Assembly (NCBI GenBank): GCA_027603945.1
Contig: JADIIU010000097.1
Location: 1-49,331 of the forward strand
DNA from: Terramyces sp. JEL0728
Taxonomy: Eukaryota; Chytridiomycota; Chytridiomycetes; Rhizophydiales; Terramycetaceae
Direction: 5' to 3'
Length of the DNA stretch: 49,331 bases
Shown here: one piece after another, positions 18,074 to 30,042 of the stretch
Position numbering within the stretch: position 1 is the stretch's first letter
Layout of the letters: every line of letters begins with the position of its first letter
Made by a program: the position numbers and the translations under genes
The notes under the pieces: model-generated
The model's database searches: none
Told to the model about the DNA's origin: nothing
What the model saw: the letters and a program-made list of their open reading frames with translations, nothing else

Positions 18074-20056
18074 ATGACAAAGGCAGCAGCAGTGTTATCC
18101 ATAGAAAATGAAATGAACGACGGGATGGGTAATTACCGCTAATCGCAGCTGAGATAGAGCTTCAAAAATTGCAAAGACAATATAGAATCATGGAAGGAGA
18201 TAGGAAAGCCTATTCTGAGGAATCTAGACTGTTAATTGGGAAACAAAGGTAAATCAAGTTAACTGTAGAGCCTCCATTGAAAAATTACGGGTTGATAATG
18301 AACATTTGCAAGACGAATTGAGATTATTGGAACAGCGCAACGAAGATAGAAGGAAGAATGGCATTCAAAGTAAAAAGGCCGAGGCAATGGCAGAACAAGC
18401 AGGTACCCAAAAGTAATCTAGATTTATTGCAAAAGCGTATTAGGCAGATATTGGAAGAAATTGCCAACCTGGATAAAGAGACATCCAAACTGAATCATGA
18501 GGTTGATATTCATCGCGCAAAATTGGGCGGTGTGAATGCAGCGCAAATCAATAATGCGGCAATCGATAAGCAAGTGCGGGTATTGGAAAACAGACTGGAA
18601 AAAGCGCTCATCAAATTCAACAAAGCACTCGCTGTCAACAAGAAACTGCGCGGAGTGATTGATAATCTACGAAGAGAAAGACTTGTATTCGATAATATTT
18701 ACCATAAATTTGAAAGGGAACTGCTGGAACAAAAGAAACAAATGGCAGATATCATCGAAACGAGCAATGCTGCATACGAAGCTAGGTAATAGATTGTAAC
18801 AGCAGAGACGAGGCCCAATCTAAAATTATTGTTCTGAGGGAAAAAGCCGAAAAAGAATATCAGTCGTATATCCAAGAAATGAAAGAATACGACAGAATCT
18901 TGGAACAGGACAGAAGACTAAAAGAATTCATGGCTACCAAAGCAGCAAACAGGACTGAAAAGTTTGAAAGTAGAAACAAGCAAGCTAACGGTAATTTTAG
19001 TTAATCTCAGGCAAAAAGGATATACTCGGAAACAACAAATTCCCATCACAAGAGGCTCTCCACGTTCCTCTCAACACTTATGAAAGTGTATTCTCTGAAA
19101 TCCGTAAAGTCACTGGCATTTCAGACATTGGAGAATTAGTACAAAGATTCACTGCTGTTGAAGACCAAAACTTTTCACTCTTCAATTATGTAAACGAGAT
19201 CAACAATGAAATCGAATTGCACGCTGAAGAAATTGTAGAGTTACAAGCAAAACTAAATGCAATGAAAGTTGAAGGGGTTGCCGTCGAAGAAGAACGCAAA
19301 AAGACACTAAAGCAATTAGAAGTACATTTAATTAATGCTAGCATAATTTGAAGACCACTAATGAGAAATGTCAGCACTATGACAAGCAGTACAACGAAAT
19401 CAGTGTTATTTTGAGTGACTTGACTAAAGGCGTTGAAAGTATTATTGGCGTATTGCAGCAGATTGCCAAACAGAGGCCAGCTTCTGCCGCCCCGGCTAAA
19501 GAACTAGAAGACGACGGCGAAGAACATCCCGTTCATACACCTACTACCTCAAAGCGGTCTGAAAAGGTTCGCCAAATGATTGATTTCCCACTCCCTGCAG
19601 ACACTCTCGGTCCGCAGGGTGTATCAGAAGGCAACTTGATTCAGTTCTTGGGATTAATTGAACAGAAAGCAAATGACTTGCTGACACTAAACTATTTGGT
19701 AAATTCACCAAAGAAAGCGGTTCAGTTGACAGGAGACCAGGAAGGATTACAGATTATGCCTGCTGGCGGTGTTGCTGGATTGCTAGGACAAGGGCCTACA
19801 GCGCAGGTAGGAAATATCACAATCGTTGCTCCAAGCACACTGTAATTCTTTCTAATATAGTGATGACCATGATTCTGGAGATAATGCTTCTGACGAAGAT
19901 GATCGTCCACTAACTAGAGAAGAGCTGAAGCAAAGAACTCTAAGAGGAGTAAGCCGTTATTAATTGTAGCTGATTAAACGTGAAAAAACTGCCAATGCTC
20001 ATAACAAACAGACCGTAGCTAAATCAAAACGCAAAGTTGGACAAAAAAAGGAATAA
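18074..20056 (+). CDS. Outer dynein arm docking complex subunit (ODAD1/CCDC63/CCDC114 family)
   Basis: Nine exons split by eight introns of 19-21 nt (18129-18148, 18249-18268, 18403-18421, 18786-18805, 18991-19010, 19322-19341, 19842-19860, 19949-19969) give 607 residues, almost all coiled coil. Family blocks are clear: LENRLEKALIKFNKALAVNK, LRRERLVFDNIYHKFERELL and the run ending IETSNAAYEARDEAQ, the last restored by splicing. Chlamydomonas DC2 and animal ODAD1 dock outer dynein arms onto doublet microtubules. The gene shows that this organism makes a motile flagellum with outer arms. The C-terminus is acidic, then basic (AKSKRKVGQKKE). The first ATG after 17988 was chosen. Confidence 0.9.
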
Positions 20057-20092
20057 AACTTGATTTACTTTATTGTATATCCAGCGGGTATT

Positions 20093-20429
20093 TCAGAGTT
20101 CAAAGTTGCAGACGTCGTAGATGTCAGAAAACAAGTAATCCAGCCCAAAATATTTGAAAATATGATTGTTTTTGATATCCCCCAGTGAAGCAATTGTTGC
20201 GTCGTCCGGTATCAGTGTGTATGAGGATTTGTACATTTGCTTTTTCGGTTTCAAGAACGACAGCAAGTGGACAAGTTTTAGCTTTAGAGCTGATCTATGC
20301 ATTCCTGATTTTTGCCAAACAGTGGAACGTTTTTGAATTTGAAATTTTTGATTTTTTCGACTTTGAAACCCCCAAGTATTAATTGAGCACATACTATTGT
20401 CTTTGGAAAGCACTGAGATTATCAGACAT
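20093..20429 (-). CDS. Hypothetical protein, uncertain 5' exon
   Basis: A minus-strand frame of about 90 codons ends at 20093. It contains LSFLKPKKQMYKSSYTLIP and YFGLDYLFSDIYDV, which looks like a folded, conserved-type sequence, but I do not recognise it. An ATG at 20429 (MSDNLSAFQRQ) can be joined by a 34-nt GT-AG intron (20361-20394), giving 100 residues with the right frame. That intron is longer than the norm here, so the 5' end is tentative. It is convergent with the ODAD1 gene. Confidence 0.35.
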
Positions 20430-20661
20430 CCAATTTACGGTATTTTAGACAGGGAATTGTAATTTTCCAGCCCCAAGCACAGGCTAGAGCCAGCCCGCCT
20501 CAATTGTTCTTCGCACTAATTGATGGCAGCGCTATTCAAACGCAGCTCCAAGACAAGCATGGCTGGGTTTGCACCTGAAAGTTTGGTTGGAAAATTCACA
20601 TGGTGAGAATCGCGTGATCGCAGCATATAAAAAGACAGATGAAAAAATCTTCCAAATAATA

Positions 20662-21079
20662 ATGGTCGCTGTCACTGGTTATGATTCCTCTGCAATCTTT
20701 CAACAAATTGAAAAAGGATTAGCTGCCTCCCCTGCAGATAAAGAAGCAGCCATCAAAAAAACTAAAGCCATCTTCCAAGTACTTGTTATTAACCCTAGTT
20801 TGATGTCAAGAACAAGGAAGGTAAAGTTCAACAATGGACTTTGGACTTGAAATCCCAAGGAACTGTAAAGACTGGCGCTGCTTCTCCAAAAGCCGATATC
20901 ATCATTGCCGTTGCCGATGCTGACTTTGTTAACCTAGCTTCCGGTAAATTACAAGGACAAAAGGCATTCATGACTGGAAAAATCAAGATCAAGGGAAATA
21001 TGATGTTGGCAACCAGTAATTTGTTATTAATGTAGAACTCGACGGTGTATTGAAAGATTTAGGCAAGGCTAAGCTTTGA
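20662..21079 (+). CDS. SCP2 sterol-carrier domain protein with peroxisomal C-terminus
   Basis: Three exons with 20-nt introns at 20779-20798 and 21016-21035 encode 125 residues. The fold signature includes AIFQFDVKNKEGKVQQW (joint restored by intron 1), TLDLKSQGTV, ADIIIAVADADFVNLASGKL and the GKIKIKGNMM segment. It is a stand-alone SCP2 domain that binds lipids, acyl-CoA or sterols. The protein ends in AKL, a PTS1 peroxisomal import signal also found in animal SCP2. A TATA-like ATATAAAAA lies about 35 bp before the ATG. The short upstream frame from 20569 ends before this and is not part of the gene. Confidence 0.9.
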
Positions 21080-21319
21080 ATAAATAGTTTATCGTTAATC
21101 TACTCAGGGATTGATATTTAATGCAAGTTTTTAAACAGTTCCAGCTAAGAGTCTTTTTCATGGTGAGACGAATTGCGGACCGCACACCAAGTAATACCGC
21201 ACCTGAACTATATATCCGCATGAATAGTAGTGCTCTAATGTATTGTTGCCCACTGTTATGCGCAAATGTAATTATTACGTGATCATCTGCCCACTCGCCG
21301 CTGGTTTTTTTCATTTTAC

Positions 21320-22154
21320 ATGTCTCGATTAGCTGGAAAGATTGTATTCATTACTGGTGCTAGTTCAGGGATTGGACAAGCTTGCGCTGTTGAATATGCA
21401 AAGCACGGCTCACATCTCGTCCTTACAGCCCGCAGACAAGACAGATTAGACTCTCTAAAAACAGCTTTTGCAAAGGAATACCCTTCAGTCAAAGTCCATG
21501 CATTGAAACTAGATGTGCGCAACAAGGATTTAGTATTGGATGCAATCAAATCACTTCCAAACGAATTCAAGGATATTGATATCTTGGTCAACAATGCTGG
21601 GCTAGTTATCGGTGTTGATCCATTAGAAACGGTTGGCGAGGATGCAATCAACACCATGTTTGATACTAATGTTAAAGGATTGATTTATGTCACTCAAGCT
21701 GTGCTGCCTGGTATGAAAGAAAGACAACGCGGCGCGATTGTCAATATCTCTAGTATTGCTGGTACTGAAGCTTATCCGAATGGATCTATCTATTGCGCTA
21801 CTAAGCATGCAGTATGTGCAATGACCAAATCCCTACGACACGAATTGGTTTCGACCCCCATCAATGTAAGTACATACCAGCAATTTCTTGCGTGGATTAC
21901 ATTAACAAGACTAATGATAGGTTATCAGCATCGAGCCTGGACTAGTCGAAACGGAATTCAGCGTAATCAGGTTTGGAGGGGACAAGGAAAAGGCTGATAA
22001 TGTCTATAAAGGGTTGGAACCGTTGACTGGCCAAGATATTGCCGAGACTGTTGTGTTTGCCACCAGCCGTCCACCTCATGTCCAAATTGCCAGTATGATT
22101 GTATTCCCTACAAACCAATCTGCTGCAACTACAGTCTACAGAAAACCGCAATAA
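21320..22154 (+). CDS. Short-chain dehydrogenase (YMR226C/YdfG-like, NADP-dependent)
   Basis: Two exons separated by a 55-nt intron (21866-21920) give 259 residues. The Rossmann motif TGASSGIG lies near residue 12 and LTARRQDRL follows beta-2, fitting NADP preference. NNAG is near residue 92, the catalytic Ser lies in NISSIAG and the YCATKHA Tyr/Lys pair follows. After the intron, [11 protein letters not shown] is restored. The closest family I know is the yeast YMR226C group, which oxidises serine, allo-threonine and 3-hydroxy acids in the cytosol. This is the only gene in the window whose intron has ordinary length, with GTAAGT and ACTAAT signals. Confidence 0.85.
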
Positions 22155-22367
22155 ACTAGCCTGTTTCAATTGAGAAATTAGATCGGTGTTGGACTGCAGG
22201 ATAATTTGCAGGCCAAGATGCGAATACCCAGTGAGATTAGCATTACAAAGATTGGGCCCATCTGTTCTATTTACATCGACATCATTTGTGTGACCTGCAA
22301 AAGCCACCTTAAAAGCGAGAGCGAAACGAATTTGCGAAATTTTAAAACACTGATCAACCAACAATAA

Positions 22368-23229
22368 ATGCTTGCTTCCCCTGCTGAACCAATGACCACT
22401 AACGAAACCAAACAAGAATTATTCACCGTATTTGTAGGAAACCTCAGCTATGACACCAATGCTGACGCTCTCAAATCCTTGTTTGCTCCAGTCGCACCTG
22501 TCCAAGAAGTTAGACTCATCAATCGATTTGGTAAGCCAAAAGGATTCGGGTTTGTATCCTTTGGCACCCAAGCTGAAGCTGATTCTGCAGTTCAAACTCT
22601 CGATCAAAAGGAAATTGAAGGCCGTGTAATTAAAGTACAATTGGCCACTACCAAGAAACCAAGAGAGCCATCTGCAAAGAAACCAAAGAAGGCCAAGGTA
22701 CATTTTGACTTACAAGCAGAGAGTTGATGATGAAAAGGAAGAAAAAGAAGGGGAAAAGGAAACTCTAGCTGCAGCTCCAAAAAAGAATAAGCGCAGACCA
22801 AAGAGTGCCAAGAGAGCTGAAAAGGAAGAGTCCAAGGAGGAAGTGCAAGAAAAACCAAGGGAAAAACCACAAAAGAAGGACAAACCGGTGGAAACCAAGG
22901 AAAAGTCTCCAGAAGAAAAGGAAAGAAAACCACGCACTTTCCGTCCAAAAAAACAACGCGACCCTAACCAAGCTCTTTCTGAAACTGTTGCTTTTGTCGG
23001 AAACCTGCCTTTTGTTGTAGATGATTCTAGTCTTGGTGAAATCTTTTCTGATTTCAAAATTAAGCGATCTCGTGTAGTATTTGCCCCTAGTGGAAGAAGC
23101 AAAGGATTTGGATTTGTAGAATTCGAAGACAACGCTTCGTTGATGAAAGCAATTGAAGAATTTAATGGTGCAAAGGCTAACGATCGTATCTTGGTCATCA
23201 AGCAAGCTTTTGCTGAAAACCAAGAATAA
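22368..23229 (+). CDS. Two-RRM RNA-binding protein with lysine-rich linker
   Basis: Two exons joined over a 19-nt intron (22698-22716; an alternative acceptor gives 22 nt, also in frame) encode about 280 residues. RRM1 (residues ~20-95) has RNP2 VFVGNLSY and RNP1 KGFGFVSF. RRM2 (~205-278) has AFVGNLPF and KGFGFVEF. Between them is a highly charged Lys/Glu linker. The architecture is like fungal nucleolar or ribosome-biogenesis RRM proteins (Nop13/Rnp24 type), but linker-rich proteins cannot be assigned with certainty. A second in-frame ATG nine codons in could also serve as start. Confidence 0.8.
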
Positions 23230-23744
23230 GTTACTAATATACTTAATCCAGTAATTTCGTTAAGTTTTATATGGCGAGACTGAGGTGTCTGACCAGGTGT
23301 GTTGCTCGTCCGGTACACGGTGTATTCTGAGTTAACTTGAGCATGATTTGTTGTTAACAACGAATATGCCAGCCTATGGTAGTGCGGCGGAATCTCATTA
23401 TCATATGCAGCAAGGAGACCAGCATATCCCTAGTTTATGTTTGCTTGATTGTATTCATCACGTTATCTAATTCTTATTTTGCATAATCATCCGTGAGTTT
23501 GGATGATTAAGAGTGATTTCCACATGATTTTTCCTGAATGCGGATAAAGCCTAGCTGATAAACAAACAGATGCTGCGATCGCAATCGCGTTGTCAATCGG
23601 TGCAAGCCAAGTACCAATAATAGCAAATCATAATAATGAATAATAAACTGCTTGGTATTCCGTTTGTTTTTCAGGCAAGCGAGCCCGCTTCTTTAGTCCT
23701 CTTTCCGGTTTCAAACTAGAGGCGCAGAAATTTGACTTGCCAAA
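23230..23744. other. Intergenic region with a small hairpin
   Basis: About 515 bp without a gene. TAATCATCC (23484-23492) pairs perfectly with GGATGATTA (23501-23509) across an 8-nt loop. No T-run follows and the region lies between codirectional genes, so the role is unknown. Confidence 0.45.
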
Positions 23745-25372
23745 ATGAATCCAGTTGTAATCTCTTGCTTTGAATCCGTTCAACAACCCATCCTCCTAGT
23801 ATCTCCAGACCTCCAGATAGTATATAGAAACGAGCAAGCAAGAGCACACTTCAAATTAAAAAAATTAAGCTATTATTTTGATTTCATTCCTGGCGGCAAA
23901 ATTACTACTGTGTTCCGTAACAAAAAGACTGAAGTTTCCTGTGGAATACTAAAGCAAGAAACTGAATTTGAATATGTGCATGTCCTGGTACTGAAGATAT
24001 TTGATGACGAAATTGTCGGCAGGTACGAAACTGAATTCGAAGGTTGCTTGGAATTAATGTAGAAATCGAAGCTTTGGGAAAGGGAGGATTCGGGCAGGTA
24101 GTTCGATCAAGAAATAAGCTGGATGGGCAAGAATACGCAATCAAAAAAGTACTGTTGAATTGCTACCCTGAAGAAATACAAGATGAATTTGACTCGCCAT
24201 TCCAATGTTCTCCTACGCAAACATTGCTGAACGGACCTAATTCTTGGGTGGATAGCCATACCAGAAGATTGTCGATCCAAGATCACAGAGTCCTAAGAGA
24301 AGTAATCACTTTGGCATCCGTGTCGCATCATTCCAATATCGTCAGATACTATACATCTTGGATAGAAACGCATTCTGAATGCATCTCTAATGATAATGAC
24401 GATATTGAATCTGTAGATAGCGATCAATCTCCTCACTATGCTACCTTGTACATACAAATGCAACTCTACAAATGCGAAAACCTAAGAGAATGGCTCGATA
24501 ACCGCAAAGAAATTAACTTTGATCTGAATCTCTCGATATTCATGCAACTTGTCACTGCTCTATGCCATATTCACTCTCAAGGTGTTATCCATCGAGATTT
24601 CAAGCCCGACAATATCTTTATGGAAAATGGACAGGTCCATGTTGGCGATTTTGGACTGGCAAAGAATATTACTGATCATATTGTAAATCAAAATGAAATT
24701 GCAACCGAAGCATCATCAGATCTTGGAACTTACTTTTACATTGCGCCAGAAATCACAGAAAATTCCCGGTGCATCACGAAATCCGATATCTACTCCCTTG
24801 GAATTCTATTATTTGAGTTGTTTATCATATTCAAAACAGGAATGGAGCGCTCACTTGTCCTCAATGATTTGAAGAATGGTAAATTCCCCAAGGAAATGGA
24901 AATTAAATACCCAGTCGTTTGTGATTTAGTAGCACAATTGACGCAATTAGACGCAGAAAAAAGACCAAGCGGACAAGAAATAATGACCCATCATATCTTC
25001 AATAATGCCTTATCTGGGGGCGGCGTACCCCACACATATTCAAATGAGGTTGATTTGTTTTCAGCTTCATTCAAGAAAGCTATTCAAATATCGCCAATTC
25101 AAATGTACAAACCATCTATACCAAAAATTGACTTGTCAGAAGTAACCCCAAAGCCAAAATTTCAAACTGATAGTGGGATATTCCATCTTGACGATGTTGA
25201 ATCTCCTGAACCGTCAAACGATCATGTAGAATTGCTAGCGCAATTTGGAATGACTCTAAAGAAAAAGAGGGGGGACAAGGACAGAATCAGAGAATTGGAG
25301 AAAACTGTAAAGAACCTTGAAGCTCGATTGCAGTACATGCAAGTACGATCAGAGTTTCTTGAAAAAAAATAA
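23745..25372 (+). CDS. Protein kinase of the eIF2-alpha kinase (HRI-like) group with N-terminal PAS-like domain
   Basis: Two exons with a 20-nt intron (24043-24062, GTTGCTTGGAATTAATGTAG) give 535 residues. Residues 1-~100 look like a PAS sensor (LVSPDLQIVYRNEQARAHF). The kinase domain has the glycine loop GKGGFGQVV, AIKKV, HRDFKPDN, DFGLA and SDLGTYFYIAPE. An acidic insert after strand 5 (NDNDDIESVDSD) and the GT-FYIAPE activation loop mark the eIF2-alpha kinase group (HRI/PEK/GCN2). The C-terminus is coiled coil. Members phosphorylate eIF2-alpha under stress and lower translation. The PAS module suggests redox, light or ligand sensing, which is inference. Confidence 0.8.
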
Positions 25373-25473
25373 ATTCCTTTTGTAGTTTTAGTTGCATTTG
25401 TCATCTGGCTGCTCTGTTGTCGCCTACTGGCATCAAGAGACATTAAAAATAAAATTGATAATTTATAACAAAA

Positions 25474-27309
25474 TCAAGGATGTAATGTTGGCCAAATAGT
25501 GCCGTTATCCAGCTCAGACTTGCCAAATTTCACAGTTTCCGAAAATGTCAGTTTGGACCATCCATTCCCAGAAACATTCAGCCTCAGCAATGATTTCCAA
25601 AATCCTGGCTCTCTTTTCACCCAGGTAGCCTGTGCCCTAGCTTCTTGCATCCCCTCATTCCCCACTCCGAGTCGCAATTTGGTTATTTCTGTAGCAATAT
25701 GTTCCAAAACAATGCTGTCCAGACTACTAGAGTTTGGTCTGACTTCAGGAGATTGCGCTAGTATCTGTGATTTACCTTGCGCAGTAAAATAATGTCCAAT
25801 CAGTTTTGCAAGTGTGATTGCGTCCATTATTCCAAAACTCGCACCATGGCTTCCATGAGCGGATGTTGCTTGACTGTGAGCTGCATCACCCAAGAGTATT
25901 ACTCTACCTGGATGGAATTGCGGTGAAGTTAGCGATTTTAGCGGTGTATCAGTTAATAAATCTGTGTTATCGATCGATCCCGCGAGGTGCACATCTGATG
26001 CTGCGATTAGTGATAAAGCAGGATGGGGAATGCCGACGCACTCTTTTGCTAATTTTAATGCAAGCCCAATAGATTGGGGGCCAGTTAGAATTTCTGATCC
26101 GACTGACATGAAAGCAATTTCTGGCAATATTGTTGGGGGAGGAATAAATTCCATATTTGCTTTAAATGTTACCGGTTTGTCCACTGAATTTAGACTGCCT
26201 CTTTGCGAATCTGAAGGGAGGATCCAATCTTCAGCTGAACCACCAGACCCTGACCGGGCCAATTCTTGCTGAGGAGGAGCTAAATGTGACATTGAAGCTA
26301 AACTGCCAATTTCTTTTCTTCTTTGGGGCATGGTAAAATCATTCGCGTGCTGGCCAGGATATTTTTGAGGTACAACCAAATTCCAACCCAGCATGTCGTT
26401 ACCAATATTTGTTACACCGAATGAAAAGGATTGATCTACCCAAGTACTGCAAGTTCCATCCGGACAAAATGCCAGCAATTGTTCTCTATCCAACTTTTCG
26501 ACATTTTCGGATTCGCCAAAGTCACTCTTTGGAGAATCTAAAGGTGTTATTCCATGAATAACCAATTGGTTTACTTCTTGGCGGTTGATCTTGTTGTTCA
26601 GTAACAGTGAGCGGACTTTGGAATTGATTCCATCACAGCCTACGATTATTGCCCAATTACCAATCACCATGAAGCATTCCTCCTCGTGGCCGTTCTTGAA
26701 CTGCATAGTAACTTTGCCATAATTTCCAGACATGGACAGAGATAGCAACTCGTGTCCAAATCTAACATTCGGTAATAGCTCTTCAAATCCATCATTATTG
26801 AACCAATCTTCTCTTGCCAAGTCGCCTTCGATTCCCTTTACTCCGTCCGGACTCAAATTATTTGCAAAAGTAACTGCCAGTTGTAACCCGCCAACTAAAT
26901 CTTCCCTTCCGGCAAGCGCTGTCATTAGCATCCTGATAATATCTGTTTTTCTAACTCCGACCATTGGCGGCAAGTAAGATTGCTCGATTTCTTCATCATT
27001 TATATCTTCTGGCGGCCAGTTCCAGTGTAAAATAGATTCTCCACTTTCAGCATTTATTGTTGTAAGTTTTGCAATCGGCCAGCATATCTTTCCCAACCGC
27101 TTTGCAAGTCCTAGTTCCAGCAAACCTTCGATCCCTGATTTCCATAGAACATGATGCGGCGTTTGAAGCTCAGAATAAGCAACTTCCTTTTCATACACAA
27201 CAACTTTAATGTTGAGATCTTTCTTTAATCGTTCTAAGGCCAGAGCAAGCGACAATCCAGTGATTCCTGCTCCTATGATAACAATCTTTTTTGGTTCTTC
27301 CGACGCCAT
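25474..27309 (-). CDS. FAD-dependent monooxygenase (PHBH/UbiH-type)
   Basis: From ATG 27309 the single exon encodes 611 residues. It has the N-terminal dinucleotide motif VIIGAGITGLSLALAL and VVYEKE at the end of beta-2. The mid-protein motif VGCDGINSKVRSLLL contacts both cofactors, and the GD motif GRVILLGDAAHSQATSAHG closes the flavin site. These define group A flavoprotein hydroxylases. A Ser-rich insert (residues ~350-400) lengthens the protein relative to the usual 400-450. The frame stays open 62 codons upstream from a TTG, but that part lacks a Met and domain. The substrate cannot be told. It lies tail-to-tail with the kinase gene. Confidence 0.85.
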   Translation of the reverse strand: MASEEPKKIVIIGAGITGLSLALALERLKKDLNIKVVVYEKEVAYSELQTPHHVLWKSGIEGLLELGLAKRLGKICWPIAKLTTINAESGESILHWNWPPEDINDEEIEQSYLPPMVGVRKTDIIRMLMTALAGREDLVGGLQLAVTFANNLSPDGVKGIEGDLAREDWFNNDGFEELLPNVRFGHELLSLSMSGNYGKVTMQFKNGHEEECFMVIGNWAIIVGCDGINSKVRSLLLNNKINRQEVNQLVIHGITPLDSPKSDFGESENVEKLDREQLLAFCPDGTCSTWVDQSFSFGVTNIGNDMLGWNLVVPQKYPGQHANDFTMPQRRKEIGSLASMSHLAPPQQELARSGSGGSAEDWILPSDSQRGSLNSVDKPVTFKANMEFIPPPTILPEIAFMSVGSEILTGPQSIGLALKLAKECVGIPHPALSLIAASDVHLAGSIDNTDLLTDTPLKSLTSPQFHPGRVILLGDAAHSQATSAHGSHGASFGIMDAITLAKLIGHYFTAQGKSQILAQSPEVRPNSSSLDSIVLEHIATEITKLRLGVGNEGMQEARAQATWVKREPGFWKSLLRLNVSGNGWSKLTFSETVKFGKSELDNGTIWPTLHP

Positions 27310-27518
27310 TTTAGTTGCTACGCGTAAAACAGCGGCAAGTTGCTTTCTCAATCTTTTGATAAGCGGTCGGTTTGGACCTTCCGCGCTGTAATCTATGATA
27401 ACAAGAGCACCCGTCAGTAAATGTTTCTTGTTTTCTACGCGGTCAATATTAATGCCAGCTGACTGGGTTCCAATACCGGCAATCCTTCCAGTCAAATTAA
27501 AATAATCAAGCGTTTATT

Positions 27519-28646
27519 TCAGCTGATTCTGTATAAATATATCGCCATGAAACTGCAGCTAACCCAAACTGTAAAGTCGCTGATGGCTTTCAGTATTATA
27601 ATCGCCACATCATTCTGCTGAAAGTACGGCATCTCATATCCAATCAGCAACAGGCACAAGTTACACATTGTCATTACATACAATAGATAGATTACCATGT
27701 TGATGGCCAATCTGAAATTCGTAATTTTGGCTTGTCTCTTATCTACAGTGGATTTCACAGTGTATTTCTTTTTCATTGCGGAGGATTTGGAAACATTGCT
27801 TGTGACTGAAGGAGTATTTCCAATATCACTTTTTGGTCTGTGTTCCGAGTTTATGCTGTCAGCCGTTTTGGTTGCAATTTGGGAATGCCCTTCTTCCTTA
27901 TTTCTGCTATTCGAATTAGAGCTTCCTTCCATAATAACATGCAATACTTTGTTTGAAAAGAAGAGTATGACTGGCAGCGTCACAATTGCAATGGTACTTA
28001 TGCACAAGATAAATCCGCTTCTTCTGTACAAAGTATAGTATTCCACTCCAGCTGTTGTACCGATAGTTGCCCAGCAGATATTAAAAGACAAAGTCAAGAC
28101 AAGCACAACGATACGGAAAACGCGTAGTATTCTATCAGGAGAGATTACTGTACTGCCAATCTTTATGTCAGAGTACATGCTAACACCGGCAGTCGCAGAA
28201 ACTACGCTAGCCTAAAATAAAGCAATGGTTACCACGAAAACACTTGATGCAGCAATTCCAACTCCATAGTAGATAAAATCCATGAAAATATTGATTTGAA
28301 GGTACTGCCGTATTTGAAATTCAGACATTTTAGTAATATCTCTATAAGCAACCGATCTGACGTTTACCAGCTGAACGATCCGAAATACATTAGACAAGCA
28401 GCATAGTAAGCAGGTAGTATCAATCGCATTCCATTTTTTCCGATTATCCTTCTCCTTGATTACTTTGACGAAAAAGTTCTGGGCAATCTTTCCGGAATAC
28501 ACAAGGATAGAAACCACGGCCAGTATAATCATGATTATGTCAATCTTTGCAAACGCTTGTATTCTGGTTTGATTACATCCGAGATAGTTTGCTCGATAAT
28601 CGCATATATCTAGCAAGAAAGCTGCACTACTATTTACGAGAGCCAT
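27519..28646 (-). CDS. Seven-helix membrane protein, paralogue 1 of a local family
   Basis: Two exons with a 21-nt phase-0 intron (28212-28232) give 368 residues. It shows the family motif ICDYRANYLGC at the N-terminus, seven hydrophobic helices, a short basic first loop and a long polar third inner loop (residues ~225-305, Ser/Lys-rich). The last helices are INMVIYLLYVMTMCNLCLLL and DFTVWVSCSFMAIYLY. The topology (outside N-terminus, long loop between helices 5 and 6) is that of a GPCR-like receptor, but I find no known signature. It is the first of four head-to-tail copies on this strand. Confidence 0.75.
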
Positions 28647-28870
28647 TTAATTGTACAAGAGGTAAAATGATTCTCGTGGTGGTACTTACGTCACGCCATT
28701 GTGGACAACTTGATGGCTATGAGAAACGTATGCTACTTTATCGCTGCTGTAAATAATGTCCAGATATTCAATTGGGTAGAGCAAAAATGATTCGAATCTG
28801 GTAGGCTTGGAGATTCACTAGGCGTTGCTTGTCAAATATCCATTAATTTCCAGCAGTAGTTTATTTAGAT

Positions 28871-30042
28871 TCAATACAGATAAAGGTAAAGAAGCATAAA
28901 CCCACAGCTGACCCAAACCGATAAATCACTCGTGCATTTCAATACAATTACTCCTACAAAGCTATTTTGGAAGAACTGCGCTTCAAATCCAATAATCAGC
29001 AGGCAGAGATTACACAATGTCAAAAAGTACAGGAGCCATAAAACGGAATTGATAGCAAATTTAAACCCTGCGATTTTGGATTCTTTGGTACTCTTACCTT
29101 TCTTTGCAACTGCTACGGTTTTCCTATGTTCTTGGTCCAAAGGCTGTTTATTGTGTGATATCAACGATTTCTTGTCGTTTAAATCTGCACCTTTCAGACT
29201 TTCCTCTGCCTTGTGTTTATGAGAAGTTGCTTCACTTGGTACACGTGTTCCCTGCACTGATTCTTTGTTTGCCTGGGATGCCTCTCTTGTGCCCCTATCG
29301 CTTTTAGCTTCTTTCAACACAGCCAAGACTTTTCCAGAGAAGAACACCATCATGGGAATTGTGACTAGAGCAATGGAGCACATTGAAACAATATATCCAG
29401 CACGCCTATACTTTGTATAGCTGTAGACGTCTGTGCTGGTGCCCAGAGTCATCCAGCAAATGTTGAATGACAAAGTCAGAGCCAGGACAACTACCCGGAA
29501 TACCCGAAAAAATTTACTAGGAGAAAGTACGGTATCGCCGATTTTGATGTCAGAATAGAGATTTACCCCGGCAGCAGCACTGACTACCGAAGACTATTTG
29601 TTTAGCGACAACTTACCACAAAAATTGTTGAGGAAAGCACGCCGGCTCCATAATATATAAAGTCCATCGCTACGTTGATTTGAACATACTGGACAACATT
29701 CGAATCAGCCATAAGCGTCTTGTCCCGGAAAGCAACGGACCTTACATTAGCCAATTGAACGATCCGAAACACGTTTGACAAGCAGCACATCAAACAAGTC
29801 GTATCAATAGCATTCCATTTCTTTCTTCCTTCGCTCTCTTTAATCACTTTGGTTAAAATATTCTGAATGATTTTTCCACAAAGGCAAATGATTGACAAAA
29901 TGGTGAGGATGATTATAACCAGATCAATTGTGGCAAAGTACTGGATTAGCTGGTTGTCGCAGCCCATGTAGTTTGCGCGGTAGTCACAGATCTCCCTTAG
30001 AAACAGGGAGCTGTTTGTTGCATTACTGTTTCCCGTCGACAT
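28871..30042 (-). CDS. Seven-helix membrane protein, paralogue 2
   Basis: Two exons joined over a 23-nt intron (29594-29616), at the same codon position and phase as in paralogue 1, give 382 residues. Motif ICDYRANYMGC, then KKWNAIDTTCLMCCLSNVFR in helix 2, and LSFNICWMTLGTS in helix 4. The third inner loop is the longest charged loop of the set (Lys/Glu/Ser-rich). N-glycosylation-type sites (NATNSS) lie in the N-terminal tail, in keeping with an extracellular N-terminus. Family role unknown; tandem duplication and variable loop suggest a fast-evolving receptor or channel family. Confidence 0.75.

Noticed and set aside
20523..20661. Short plus-strand ORF and longer TTG frame ahead of the SCP2 gene
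   Set aside because: Contains the TATA-like element and cannot be spliced in frame to the SCP2 ATG.
27310..27495. 62-residue N-terminal extension of the FAD monooxygenase
   Set aside because: Begins at TTG and adds no recognisable sequence; ATG at 27309 lies just ahead of the FAD motif.
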